Below the pieces are notes generated by a model, which saw only the letters and a program-made list of their open reading frames with translations, had not been told where the DNA came from and did not search any database. From positions 99,448,157-99,512,156 of the forward strand of contig JBOZIK010000001.1 in assembly GCA_051453625.1 (NCBI GenBank): a stretch of DNA of 64,000 nt. Direction: 5' to 3'. The DNA is from Welwitschia mirabilis (lineage: Eukaryota; Gnetophyta; Gnetopsida; Welwitschiales). Of the stretch, positions 36,666 through 47,129 are shown in pieces. Position numbers and translations under genes: made by a program. The stretch's first letter is position 1. Every line of letters begins with the position of its first letter.

Positions 36666-38095
36666 TTGTAACTCAAGAATTCCCTTTCCTTTAAAAAAAT
36701 AAAAATTAAAACTGATGTCTTGCTCCTTTTCTTGCACTCTTCATATCCAATTTTGGTTATGATTAATGTGTCTTCCTTTATTGCCATGTGGATTCTCCAC
36801 TTTACATACCTTTGAATATGCTTATCACCAAAATCTATAGTAAATCGCTTCCTTCTAAAGATGTACTTCTTGTGCAACCTTTTGTCATTTTAAAACTATG
36901 TCCAAATAATGTTTTCATGGTTAAACATGTTCAAATATGCAATCATCTATTCATTATCGTCCTACGAATAAGTAAAGAGAAATTACAATTTTCATTGTTA
37001 ACGTCATTACTCCCTTCAAACTTCAATCTCCCTCCGTATGCAATGTTTCCATTGATGTCTCTTGCAAAATTAGCAAGAAAATCATATTCCTCCATGTCAG
37101 AGTCAGACACACGCATGCACAGTTAGCAACATTTAATTTATCTTGTGGAAGATTTGATCCCCAACATCATGAACTTCATTCCTTGTAACACTATTATCAT
37201 TCTTGTGGTTGTTCCTTTGATTTTTTGTAATAAAATCATGAAAACCATCAATCCAACACATGCTTTCATGTTCCATTTTACATCTATCAACATCATTTTT
37301 ACATATATGATTCTTGTTTTTAGACATAAAATCCAATCTGAGATCATATGGATCAACAATAGTTTTATCACCATCATTTTCATCTTCCCCATCACAAGCA
37401 ACATTTGTCAAAGAATCCCTTGTAGAGGTTTTCTTTCTAACCATTCTAAAATTTTGGTTATCCTTCCATAATTTGAAATCAGGAACCAAATGAACCTCAT
37501 CTCCTTTAGGATTTCAAAATTGTAGAAATTGTCTTTTTTCCTTTAGTCAATCAACATGCATTTTACGTTGTTTATTGATGATTTTGTTCCAATTTCAAGC
37601 ATACAACTCCAAGCAAGTTTATCCCTTCTGTGATGCTGGTCTAGAATTCCATCTTCTATGTTCATGTCGTTTGATTTTTTTTCCCCATGACATATTCAAT
37701 TCTTCTAATGTCCATCCACTTCCTTTCAGGTGCCTACATCTTTGTCACAATATTGTATAATTTCTTGATGAATTGTTGATCAATTGCAAGAAAAGCTTCC
37801 ATCTAAGAGCATCTCCATTCCAAGTATTATGATTTATACACAATTCATACTTTCAGTCTGTAACTTTGTTGTAAGATTTTGCATCCTTGTTGGTGAATGA
37901 ATCGCCTGCTATCACTCCACTATCATTTGCAAAATCCCCCATAAAAACCTATTCGACCTGTTCCTTTTTGTTCATCACATAGAACCAAACCTTCATATTG
38001 TGTTGATCCATTAACAAAACGTAGTAGGCAACATTTTCCTCTTCACCAACATCATAGTCTACAAAATTCACCATTTTCTTTGATTTCTACATTCA
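36641..38095 (-). pseudogene. Decayed unrecognised ORF between repeats R1 and R2
   Basis: The minus strand holds coding-like pieces from right to left. First come ENVAYYVLLMDQHNMKVWF and VMNKKEQVE (about 38050-37960), then GVIAGDSFTNKDAKSYN. A 118-residue open frame (37489-37133) contains VPDFKLWKDNQNFRM and DPYDLRLDFMSKNKNHICK. The last frame (36877-36641) contains QRYVKWRIHMAIKEDT. The final piece faintly recalls the C.WR(I/V)HAS segment of MuDR-type plant transposases, but the rest does not, so I leave the family open. It could also be an unclassified LTR element if R1/R2 are its LTRs. Confidence 0.35.
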
Positions 38096-38354
38096 TTTCT
38101 CTTCTTAGTTGGCAACCCCTTTCCACAACCTTCAAAGACAAAGGTGACCTTAGAAAATCTACATTTATCAACACCCTAAGAAAATAAAGATTTCCTACTA
38201 CTTTAAGTGTTCTCCTCTATAGACAATTAGGTTCCTCCTATCCACATCAAATCCCAGTCAAATACCTTACAAAATACAAATTTGCACTCATCGCCTTTAA
38301 CACTAATTGTCAGGACGAAAATTGAACATGATTTTTACCATAAGTATTGAACTA

Positions 38355-38945
38355 GCAAAAATATGGATATGTCATTTCATAATACTGTTTTCATAATAAT
38401 TCTAAGCTTAATCCAATAATCATGTAGTTTTACAAATCAATTATGCAAAAAAAAAACATTATATCTCATGCAAAAATAAAGAGATCAAATAGTAAAAAAC
38501 ATCTTTAGTCATCAAACCAAAAGCTCCTTCCTCTTAAATCAATAACAAAAGATAGTATAACCCCTAAATCTAGGGTTTCTAAGGCTAGAAATTATATTAC
38601 CCTTGCCTCATAAACAAGACTTAACACAATCGACTCTCACTTCTCTATAATACCACATGCTTGTGTTTATAACCCAATTACAACGTCAACAAGATGTTTT
38701 ACAAAACATGTTATGCCAAATCTATCCTCAACTAATGTTTAGACCCTTTTTTAACATCCAATGACATAAACTAGTAAGAAGGCGCACTCCTAAAAACTAA
38801 AACCAACAAAGAACTAAGCAGGTTTCCTCCATGACACTCATTAGTAACTCCTCCAATATTAGCCGTTGTCCAATACAAGTCAACTTCCTCATTCATGTCC
38901 AAAGGATGGAGAACAGTAACAGCAGTATAAAGTGAGGAAATTGGC
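38355..38945. repeat. Diverged direct repeat R2
   Basis: Partner of R1 (see there for shared blocks). Its right part overlaps a minus-strand open frame (39085-38771) reading SSLYTAVTVLHPLDMNEEV then DLYWTTANIGGVTNE. The corresponding R1 text is a stop-riddled homologue. Thus one copy keeps a longer open frame than the other. Confidence 0.6.
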
Positions 38946-40170
38946 TTCGTTTCCTCAACAGGTTGTCCATTTAGGAAGTTCTCACATAGAAGTAACCAAA
39001 GAGAAGCCTTTTCAAAGTTGGTTAAAAGATTATCATATATGTTGCAAAAGGCAACCTTTGAGAAGAATACTCGTAAACCAAACAAAGACTACAGAATCGA
39101 AATTTCTAGAACCCATAGAGTTGGTCATTCTGCCAAGGCGCAAACACCTCAAGTCATATTATAATTTAGTAATAATTTTCCTTCGAAGTACCAGAGTAGG
39201 CATATTGCAAGGATTCTAAGTAAATGAATAAATAGGATATACAGAGCAATGTTTCTTGTTGATAACTGTATTGCAAAAGCTTCAAGATTATGTGTAAAGG
39301 GGCATAGGGTGTGTCTACAGTAAAAAGTTGTTGCCAATCTAGAATTAGGGGACTTACGAATTCACCACACTCCCATTAAACAGGCCATTCTGGGCACATA
39401 GAAACCCACGGAAAAGGATATGTTGTATGAAAAGAACCCTGTCAACTTACATATTGTGATAATAGCTTTCACATATTGTATTGTAGAGGGTGATTCGAAG
39501 AACATACCTTAACAAAATGTTTTCATTATCAAAGCTTGGTTTTCTCTACCACTTTGAGTTTCCACTGTCTCACCTGCAGTCTGTTGGGACTGAAAAATCA
39601 AACCAAAAGCCTCCGTATTGCAATGAGCTTAAAGGATTCAAACTTAATCTTTGAATTTGCCTTCGATTGTATAAATAAAATTCACAAAAAACAAGTTCAA
39701 ACCGGTAAGAATCTTCAAAAAACCAGTTTGAACTGGCAGAGTCTTCGTATGCGAGCTAAGCCAGTTAGGACTCGTTTCGACCTTTAATAGCCACGCTCCG
39801 GTAAGAATCACCGTGTATCACAGAGTAATGCTTAGTTGAAGAAGCATCGTTTTTTAAGGGGTAATTTTAGCTTTTTGTTTGAATTGATCATCATATTGTA
39901 AAGAACATCCTGCCTAATATCAAATTCAACTTGATAAAGAATCAGCAAATATGCTGCCATGGCTTGCAACAAGTTACTTTCAGTCATATATGATTTAGAT
40001 TTTAGAAATAAAGGTTGCGATAACAGTGTTCAATCTTGAACATTCAAAAGTTAAGAAGAAATGTGCCATTCTTTACAGTATCCCTTTTAAAAGGAAAATT
40101 AACTAATGCACTTCGGGGACAGATGCGAAGACAAGTAAACATTCCCAAAAGAATATCATGTATAAACCTT
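38946..40170. other. Intergenic / 3' flank of the MYND gene
   Basis: No recognisable domain. An inverted repeat CCAGTT-TG-AACTGG lies near 39721-39735. The part just below 40171 would be the 3' UTR of the MYND gene; no clear polyadenylation signal was pinned down. Confidence 0.4.
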
Positions 40171-40887
40171 TTAGATACCACCATCATGATCACTTGTGTC
40201 TTCCTCATTTACATCAGCATCATTGTTCATCTCTTCCAGTTGTATTTGCTGTGTCATCGCTTCACATGTTCTCCTGTGATTTGCCCTCCAATCCAATGCT
40301 TGACAAGCCCGTGAACAATATCTAACTAAACCACATGCAGAACACCTCCTAAATTCATGGCTTCTGGTTTCAATACGTCCACATTTGCCAAAGGAACAAC
40401 ATCCTAAGTCTTTTGCTTGAGGTTTAAGACAAAACCATTCCACCAAAAAAGCATTCACAAAGTGCATCTTAGGCGGCAGGTTACAGCCAAAATCGCTTAA
40501 AAGCAAACGTGTATTTGAAGTTTCTGTGTAAAGGTCTGCTGACGAAATGTGAAATTTGAGCACGCTACAAAATTCTATTGGATCAGTTCCTGCCTCTCTT
40601 GCATTGGCTGTGACTAAACAATGGTATCCCTCTTTAGTATTTTTCTTGACACCATAGCCCTCTTTCAGACAAAGACCAACTTCTCTCATTGCATCAATAT
40701 GACCTAGAGAGGCAGCCTTTGCGCAAAGGTGAAAACCAGCTTGCAGATTCTTGTCCTTCTTTGTTCCGCCACTGCCATTGAAATGTATAACGGCAATTGA
40801 GTACAAAGCAAGACGATGTGAGTCATCGGCTGCCTTACTCAACCACTTTAATCCTGAGCGTCGTTCCATTAAGCAATAAAACTGAAT
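40171..40887 (-). CDS. Sel1-repeat / MYND zinc-finger protein, last exon
   Basis: Best host-gene evidence in the window. The minus-strand exon encodes about 238 residues. Numbering from the in-frame ATG at 40893, helical repeats of the Sel1/TPR-like kind span about 8-100 (KWLSKAADDSHRLALYSIAV; FNGSGGTKKDK; AGFHLCAKAASLGHIDAMRE). A MYND zinc finger spans 165-210, with Cys166, Cys171, Cys184, Cys187, Cys193, Cys197, His206 and Cys210 all present (RRCSACGLVRYCSRACQALD). The tail is acidic. The order matches the plant F-box/MYND family (Arabidopsis At1g67340 / At5g50450 type), thought to be SCF substrate adaptors. The true start is a splice acceptor (TAAATGCAG, minus) at 40888, phase 0, not the ATG. 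No stops or frameshifts interrupt it. Confidence 0.9.
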   Translation of the reverse strand: MQFYCLMERRSGLKWLSKAADDSHRLALYSIAVIHFNGSGGTKKDKNLQAGFHLCAKAASLGHIDAMREVGLCLKEGYGVKKNTKEGYHCLVTANAREAGTDPIEFCSVLKFHISSADLYTETSNTRLLLSDFGCNLPPKMHFVNAFLVEWFCLKPQAKDLGCCSFGKCGRIETRSHEFRRCSACGLVRYCSRACQALDWRANHRRTCEAMTQQIQLEEMNNDADVNEEDTSDHDGGI

Positions 40888-41230
40888 CTGCATTTACGGT
40901 AAGTGCATAATTTTAGACCTAGTAAATAATAATATTACCTTGATTGAATTTTCGAAATATCTCTAGATCTTCTATGTTATTACATAGGTCCATACTGAAC
41001 AGTTCGCTATCTTTCACTCAGACTAGAAGCCTATGGTTTCATAGAATCTACTTTGATTGTCACCATGCCTTAACTTCAGAAAAATAATGCCGTATAACGT
41101 AAGACAAACTGGACGACAACATGTTTTGGATTCGCATGCACTCAAGACAAGCAGAGCGTGGCCAAAGGAAATATACTTGACACTTGAAGATAAAACGTTA
41201 CTTAAGAAGTAAATAGGATCAAACAGTAAC

Positions 41231-41393
41231 CATTCCAAGAACATAGCATGCTTCTGAACTGCCAGACAAGGCGCATCTTTCCCAAAAACGTTGGACCTCA
41301 TTGCACCATTTTGAAGCGTTCACTGCAAGAACTCCTGTGGAAGCATAAGCAAGAACATCTGGATGCCTTCCGATAAGAGAGAATCTTTTACAC
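41231..41393 (-). CDS. Sel1/MYND gene, internal exon
   Basis: This exon is missed by simple ORF calling because it has no ATG start. Minus-strand codons from 41392 read CKRFSLIGRHPDVLAYAS, then LAVNASKWCNEVQRFWERCA and SSEACYVLGM. This is the known segment between the F-box and the first Sel1 repeat of this family. The exon ends with ATG at 41231, followed by a GT donor (GTTACT, minus), and joins in frame (phase 0) to the next exon, LGM|IQFYC, across a 343-bp intron (41230-40888). Its 5' edge is a good acceptor, a T-rich stretch ending CGTAG, with the exon starting at 41393 in phase 2. An in-frame stop lies just upstream, supporting an intron there. Confidence 0.85.
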
Positions 41394-42585
41394 CTACGAT
41401 AATAAATAAGAAAGCATATCTCTTAAAAGGCTGTTAAATCTGTTACTTCAATTGGTTTGACATTTGACATTGAAGTATACTAAACAAATTCAAGGTGGTA
41501 TATAATTATGCATGTACAGTGTATAATATACTAAACTTTGTCGCTAGATACTCCACTGATTTTAAATTTGAATTTAACAATAAAAATATTATTCTGGCAC
41601 CCATCAACAAGCAAGATCAATTCTACTTAAGAAAAACCACCTTACATGGTCACAACAATGAGAAGAATTGTAAATTTTATCCCGTCTTACGCAAGAACAT
41701 GTTGTTAGTTTGAAAGAAAGCTATTTGAAAATTTAAAAACAAAACTCTGAAAGAGAATAATTAGCTGCTGAAGGCCTTCACTGAAATCAACAATGGCAAT
41801 TGATCAGGTGTAACAGGAAATAGAACATGTGACTTGGATTCTACAAAAACAAATCCTACGAAATGCAATTTTTTTGAAGAGGATATTGTTATTGTTTTTA
41901 CTTGTCATTATATAAAATATATTGCTCACACAATACCTTTTTCGTTTCATTTGTAGAAAAAATATGAAAAGTTACAATCTTTTTTAATCTTAGTTAGTTG
42001 TGAAAGATTATCTTCTATCTATCCGTACATATTTGTCTTAGTTACATTATACCTCTTAGTTTCTGGTTTTATAACTTCTCAATTAACTAAGCTTAATTAA
42101 TTAACTACTTCTTGCTTNNNNNNNNNNTTCGTATTATCATCTTTAATTATTGACTGATTCTGTGATTGATATATTATGACCATCCTACATTTTTTAGCAA
42201 AACAAAATAGTGACCATAGACATTAGAGTTGGTTTCTAATATTCTTACAATAGTCTTGTTCCACCTCTGACGTAGCATCATGGACCTTGTAGCCTGTGAT
42301 CAATTTCATGAGTAGAAAAGCATAGGATTCTAACTTTATCAACATGAAATGATATGCAATATGATTAATCATACAATGTCACAACACTCCCCATTAATGA
42401 TGTGCATATCATTTTTTTATGGTAGACTGGACTGGTTTTTATTATTGTTATCAGTGCTCCCCCTTCATCCAATCAATGAAAAACGATTATGTTTTTCCAA
42501 TGATTGCTTGGTTTAATGCATCTTCCTCCACTAATCTTTCATGTAATTAGATAATAGTATAATACTATTATGTATTAGAAATTTA
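41394..42585 (-). other. Upstream intron of the MYND gene; first (F-box) exon not found
   Basis: No coding signal was read here on the minus strand, and nothing resembling the F-box (LPDDL...L..L) was found between here and the right edge, although I could not check exhaustively. The family usually has an N-terminal F-box exon. It may lie beyond the window behind element-filled intron sequence, or be lost. A 10-N gap lies at 42118-42127. Confidence 0.4.
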
Positions 42586-42589
42586 GAAA

Positions 42590-43180
42590 CGCTTCCTGTT
42601 CTTCAATTTTTTTAGCTTCCAGCTGCTACTCCAGATTTGTGATTATATCAGGTTTGAAACTGTCCACTTCATGGACGAGATTCAATTTTTCATTCAGCAG
42701 ACCAATCTTGCTTTGCAGCTCACACTTCTCATTCCTTGCTTTCATGTAATCAGATCCCAACTTTAAATTTTTTTGCAAGATTCTTCGAAGTTTTTATCTC
42801 TTCGGTTGTGCCATCATGTGCACCTTCTTTTTTAAATTCGTTATATTGGTTCTGCACATGTTCTAGTTCCAAAATGTTGCCAAGGACTTTTAATGGTACC
42901 TAAGTTTTTCATAAGGTCCTTATTCTGCTCTTCCACCTTCTTCATACTCCTTTCTATTTTCTCCTTAGTATCCTTACCCATTTCAACTCAACTGAATTGA
43001 ACTTATCTGTGCATCAAAATTCATGAGCAATGTGACAAAAATATCCCCTTCACATAAGGGATCGTCTGGCTATTCTTTCTGTATTATCTCTATAAGTTAT
43101 AGCATCCTGAGGCTTTGATTCATACATTCTAGCTAATTTTTCCCATAACGTACCATATTCATAGTAAATACTCATTTTAT
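42590..43180 (-). pseudogene. Decayed coiled-coil ORF, family unknown
   Basis: Minus-strand translation with three frameshifts gives a coherent heptad-like protein. LWEKLARMYESKPQDAITY and NTERIARRSL come first (about 43150-43060). Then GDIFVTLLMNFDAQISS, MGKDTKEKIERSMKKVEEQN (about 42985-42920), HVQNQYNEFKKEGAHDGTTE, and LGSDYMKARNEKCELQSKIG followed by LLNEKLNLVHEVDSFKPDI (about 42760-42650). The high Lys/Glu content and spacing predict a long coiled coil. I do not recognise the family. It lies directly downstream (on minus) of another unknown coding remnant, so both may belong to one element or gene. Confidence 0.45.
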
Positions 43181-43209
43181 CAACAATAATATGATGATTC
43201 ATGAAATGA

Positions 43210-44295
43210 GCACTAGAGATACAATAAGAAAATCATGAAACTGAGCTAGAGAGGCATACAGACTACATTGTTAAAGACCCTCACTGGCAGATGTAAGGTT
43301 CATCATCCTGGACTTCACATCCATGGAGCTTGCATCTTTCTCCAGCTTTGTTTCCAGGGATTCCTGGAGTCCTCCTCTACAATAAGCCACTTAATCATTA
43401 TGAAATTCCACAGAATCTATTTGCCTTGGAACTACTTCGCTGATGACATTCCATGACACAACGTGGAAAACCCTCACTAGACAGTTTAGATGTGTTCCAT
43501 TCAAGAAAAAGGGTTGTTGACTTTGAATGCTTACAACCTTCTCAATTTGCTATATTCCATCATCATGAATTAACTGTGTCCCCCTCTTCCTTGTTCTCTC
43601 CTCCAGTATGTCTGGATCGACTAGGAAAAGAGGAAAAGGTGATAGTCCTATACCTGTCTTTTACAAATATTTTTGTTACAATAAGCTTGATAAAGACCTT
43701 GTATGGCTTTTTTTATGTCACCCAAATAAAGTTTGCTGCCTTCTTTATTGTCAAACACAAAAAATTCTTGTCCAAAAGAGCAAAGAGCCCTATCCCTAGG
43801 AACATTCTGTTTGAAGGGGTCTTGTTCTCCAGAAAATTGTTGAAAAGGACACTGAGATTTGCCACAGACAAATCTAGTCCATGATAATCTCCACACTTGT
43901 CATGGGGGAAGCACCATCCATCTTGATAAGATGAAATGGCATCACAAACAATGTCATGATCCTCTTGCACCTTGGGAAAGAGAATATACACCAAAGGACC
44001 AATGTCTTATGCCACTGAAGATTGAGTTGTGTCTTCCAAAATTTTTGTGGTGAATTTCAAGCACTATCTAGCAAAACTAATACTCACTGGCAAACTTAAC
44101 AACTTCTTCTTTTAGAAAGGGATCCTTAAGCAGGTGTTCTAGATGTCTTTGATGTCACACTTTCAACTTCCTCTTGACTGATTGTGTAACTTCTTCTATT
44201 TCCAGATATGCTTCTAGTTTAACTATGGTCTTGCTTTATGATTGTTAGAGTGAAGCCTCTTAAATGCTATGCAACCCTGAACTCTCTTCTAGAAT
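43210..44295 (-). pseudogene. Decayed unrecognised ORF upstream of the coiled-coil segment
   Basis: Minus-strand pieces from right to left are KLEAYLEIEEVTQSVKRKLK and LEHLLKDPFLKEEVVKFASE (about 44225-44080), then VYILFPKVQEDHDIVCDAIS and CFPHDKCGDYHGLDLSVANL (43994-43850). A frame change gives DPFKQNVPRDRALCSFGQEF and SKLYLGDIKKAIQGLYQAYC (43830-43670), and later LQESLETKLEKDASSMDVKS (about 43380-43310). Composition is protein-like and order seems continuous with the coiled coil at 42.6-43.2 kb. No domain recognised. The + strand frames at 43453-43884 are shadows. It could be a capsid or accessory ORF of a retroelement. Confidence 0.4.
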
Positions 44296-44419
44296 CATAG
44301 GCTGCTATTGTTACAACCATTACTACATCCATGAGTGCAAAAGTTATTTCTTCTGATAATGTAATCCCTACCATGCAATGTGCTGAAAACAAAATGAAAG
44401 AACTCTAAACTTCTGGAAG

Positions 44420-44930
44420 CGCATTTATGGCTCAAAACAAAAGAAGGAAAAGAAGACACGACCCAAGCAGGGAGAGAAGCAGAAGTACAGGAGCATCTCA
44501 TGGAAGAAATTTAGGTGTTAGTTTTGCCAACGAAACAGTCACATTAAGAAGGCCCATTATGCATGGAAGGCTAAACAAAAGGAGAAATCATAGAAGGGGA
44601 AGTAGAAGAATAATCATCTCAAGTGAATCAAACAGATTAAGCTGTTAATACCCTTGTGCCAAAACCTCACGGTTTGTTATCCGAAAGATAAGCTAAGGAT
44701 GTATGGCTAATGGACCCAGGTGCCTTTTTTCATATTTATCCTGACCATTCTACTTATGCATCTTATCATGCTATATCTTCTTGAGTTGTATATGCTACAG
44801 CTTAAAACCCATTATACGTTGTTGGTATAGGAAACAAATTTTGCAACAATGTAGGTTGCCTAAAGTTATGATATACAATGTGAGACATATTTCAGAAGTG
44901 ACAAATGTAAGATCAAATTTTGGTGTCCCT
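44420..44930 (+). pseudogene. Decayed Copia gag end and protease
   Basis: Near 44520 the + strand reads FCQRNSHIKKAHYAWKAKQK, a broken Copia zinc knuckle (C..C....H....C): one Cys and the His remain, and the last Cys is replaced. At 44700-44790 it reads LMDPGAFFHIYPDHSTYASY, matching the Copia protease D(S)GA..H. With Ser replaced by Pro the active site is lost. Stops surround both pieces. It is the 5' part of the Copia element whose integrase, RT and RNase H follow to 48.5 kb. Confidence 0.65.
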
Positions 44931-44951
44931 AAGTAAATGTGTCATCATAAG

Positions 44952-45281
44952 TCATGCCTTGGTGACCAAAAGCCTCCTTGACATTGCTCGAATCTCATCA
45001 AATCCCAGAAATCCTTCATTACCATCAAACCCTGCTATAGGTTTAATATCTCCCCTGTGCTCGATATCCTCTCCAGGCTTGACATCTCCCTTGGGATTGA
45101 TATTCCCTTCGCGCTTGATATCTCCCTTAGCCTCAATGGGCTTGATATTCGCCCATAGGCTTGATATCTCAAAAGTTAAAAAACTTAAAATTAAAGAAAC
45201 AAAAGAAATAGTAATAATAAATAAATAAAAGAAAAATGAACATGATAAAGCCCAAAAGATTGCTAAAACCCTAACCCTCAT
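44952..45281 (-). CDS. Open frame with membrane segment and GDIKP-type repeats, unknown
   Basis: A 109-residue open frame on the minus strand, opposite to the Copia element it lies in. Residues 5-38 are strongly hydrophobic (LAIFWALSCSFFFYLFIITI...), and residues 45-80 contain a short repeat (ANIKPIEAK, GDIKREGN, INPKGDVKPGEDIEHRGDIK). It ends FDGNEGFLGFDEI. At DNA level the repeat is a roughly 24-30-bp tandem unit based on GCTTGATATCTCCC. It separates Copia protease from integrase, so it is probably an insertion or expanded repeat. No start context or homologue supports a real gene. Confidence 0.25.
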   Translation of the reverse strand: MRVRVLAIFWALSCSFFFYLFIITISFVSLILSFLTFEISSLWANIKPIEAKGDIKREGNINPKGDVKPGEDIEHRGDIKPIAGFDGNEGFLGFDEIRAMSRRLLVTKA

Positions 45282-45299
45282 AGCCTATCAAATTTTGTG

Positions 45300-45955
45300 A
45301 GATGGCAGGTTAACGATAAACTGCAAATTGGTCCATAAATATTCCAATCAAACCCTTATTCAGGATACCTGAACCCCCTAACCCTGTCATAATTATTCCT
45401 CAAAGACCACAGCAATTAATCATCACCAAATTACTTCTGCTACCTACGCTCAAACATCTTCCCAAATTCTTCTGAAACTCTAACCATCACCAAAATCATC
45501 TATCCAATCGTCCGAAGCTTCAGAGCAATTATTTTGCAAATAAACCTGAATATTGGGGCAAACATAGGCCCTTTGTAATGCTGATTCGTTAGTAAAAGAA
45601 CTATTCTATTTACTGCAATTTCCATTTTAATGTAATTTTTGACAATTTTGCATTTTTTTGGATATTAAGTTCTAATATTTCAACATTTTATTTTCTGTTT
45701 CTGTTGTTTTCACTTGAATGGCATAAACACTTAAACCCTTTCATCTTGTCAACCCAGCTAAATGAAACCAATCACTATCATAAAAGTCAGACTCACCCCT
45801 TTTTAAAAACACCGAGTAGGGTTTATCCCATAGGGGCATAGAGGCAAAATTAGTTACCCTTACAACAAAGAAGCTGATTTCAAATTTTCAATCATCAGGT
45901 TGGATCATTTGGGACTGAACTTTTCTCCTGGTAGAGGATGCTGGAAGATTTGAAA
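45300..45955 (+). other. Unreadable segment inside the Copia element
   Basis: Where the start of the integrase (zinc-binding HHCC and GAG-pre-integrase region) would be expected, no motif is readable. It may be inserted foreign sequence together with the GDIKP-repeat stretch. Confidence 0.35.
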
Positions 45956-45959
45956 AGGA

Positions 45960-46930
45960 ATTTTGACAATTTTGTGTGGCAAAAAGGAGGGTAGCATGTC
46001 CACACTGTAGGTTAATATGTAGACATGTCACACAAATGTCTCAGACATATCAGGGCCTGCAGCTTGAAGGTACGCCAATCTCAATCTCTTATCCTTATGT
46101 TTTCTCATACTTCTACTCCTTTCTGTATAGGCTGGTAAATTTAGAAGGATTAATTTTTGGAAGGCTTTCGACAAGAGAGAGAAAAAATTGGAGTTGGTTT
46201 CTCTGATGTATGTGGCCCAATGTCCCTTGTGTCTCTTTGTGGTTGTTTGTAGTTTGCTACATTTATTGATGACTGCAGATGGAAAGTTTGTGTGTATACA
46301 TTGAAATCCAAAGATGGACCCTTTCAATTATTTAAATCCTTTGTTGCTAGTGGGGAAACTCAAACAAGCTTAAAATTAAAATGCTTGCTCACAAATAATG
46401 CAACGGACTAGGAGAATATACCTCCATTGCTTTTGCAAAGTTTTGCCATGTTAAAGGAATGCATAACATCCATACTCCTCCTTGCACACCACAAGAACAA
46501 GGGGTTGCAAAGAGCTACAATAGAACACTGTCCAAATGCGCCAAATATACGGTGGCAGAGGCAGGTTCGCCAAAATCATTTTTGGTAGAAGAGTTAATGA
46601 CTGCAACTTAATTCATTAATAGATCTCCTCATTCCACTCTTAACAATGGTGTTCTAGAAACTTTGTGGAATGGTAAAAATATCTGTTACAAACACTTGAG
46701 GATATTTGGATGTGAAGCCTAGAGCCATATTCAAGAGGAGAAGAGATCCATATCACAAGATATGGCTAAATGGTGTATATTTGTTGGCCACAAAGAAGAT
46801 GCTCTTGGAGATGAATCATGGGATCCTAAAACTAGCCAAATTGTCAAATCACAAGGAATTAGGCTAACTCTAGTTCTAGCTTCCCGCATCAGTCTCATAG
46901 GTCTAGTGATGAAATAGAAGCAAAGCAAGG
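45960..46930 (+). pseudogene. Decayed Copia integrase
   Basis: Broken pieces follow Copia integrase order. GMHNIHTPPCTPQEQGVAKS (about 46450-46510) matches GI.H..S.P.TPQQNGVAER, with the catalytic region mutated. NRTLSKCAKYTVAEAG matches NRT....R.M...A. NRSPHSTLNNGVLETLWNGK (about 46617-46677) matches NR.P...L....P...W.GK, and HLRIFGCEA lies near 46695-46720. KWCIFVGHKED (about 46770) fits K...FVGY. An upstream CMWPNVPCVSL piece (46212) sits where DLCGP..V.S is expected. Confidence 0.8.
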
Positions 46931-47129
46931 GGTAGAACATGTTCCTACAACTAGAATCACATATTCAAAATTACGAGACTTTTTTTGGTAATAAGGAAGA
47001 GGACAAGGAAGAGCAGGAACAACCTGTTAAGACATCTTATTAGGTAAGGTAACACAATAGACTATCTCGTCCTCTTGATAGGTATTATTTTCATGTTATG
47101 TTCTTTGCACTTGTGGTGGAGAACTTGAG

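Noticed and set aside
36641-36877. MuDR-type transposase call
   Set aside because: Rests on a single short KWRIH segment; the rest of the frame and neighbouring pieces do not follow transposase order.
43453-43896. Overlapping frames of 143, 63 and 82 codons on both strands as separate genes
   Set aside because: The + frames are shadows; only the minus strand reads as a continuous, if frameshifted, protein.
45264-45277. Telomere-like AAAACCCTAACCCT
   Set aside because: Only about two repeat units; too short to be an interstitial telomere tract.
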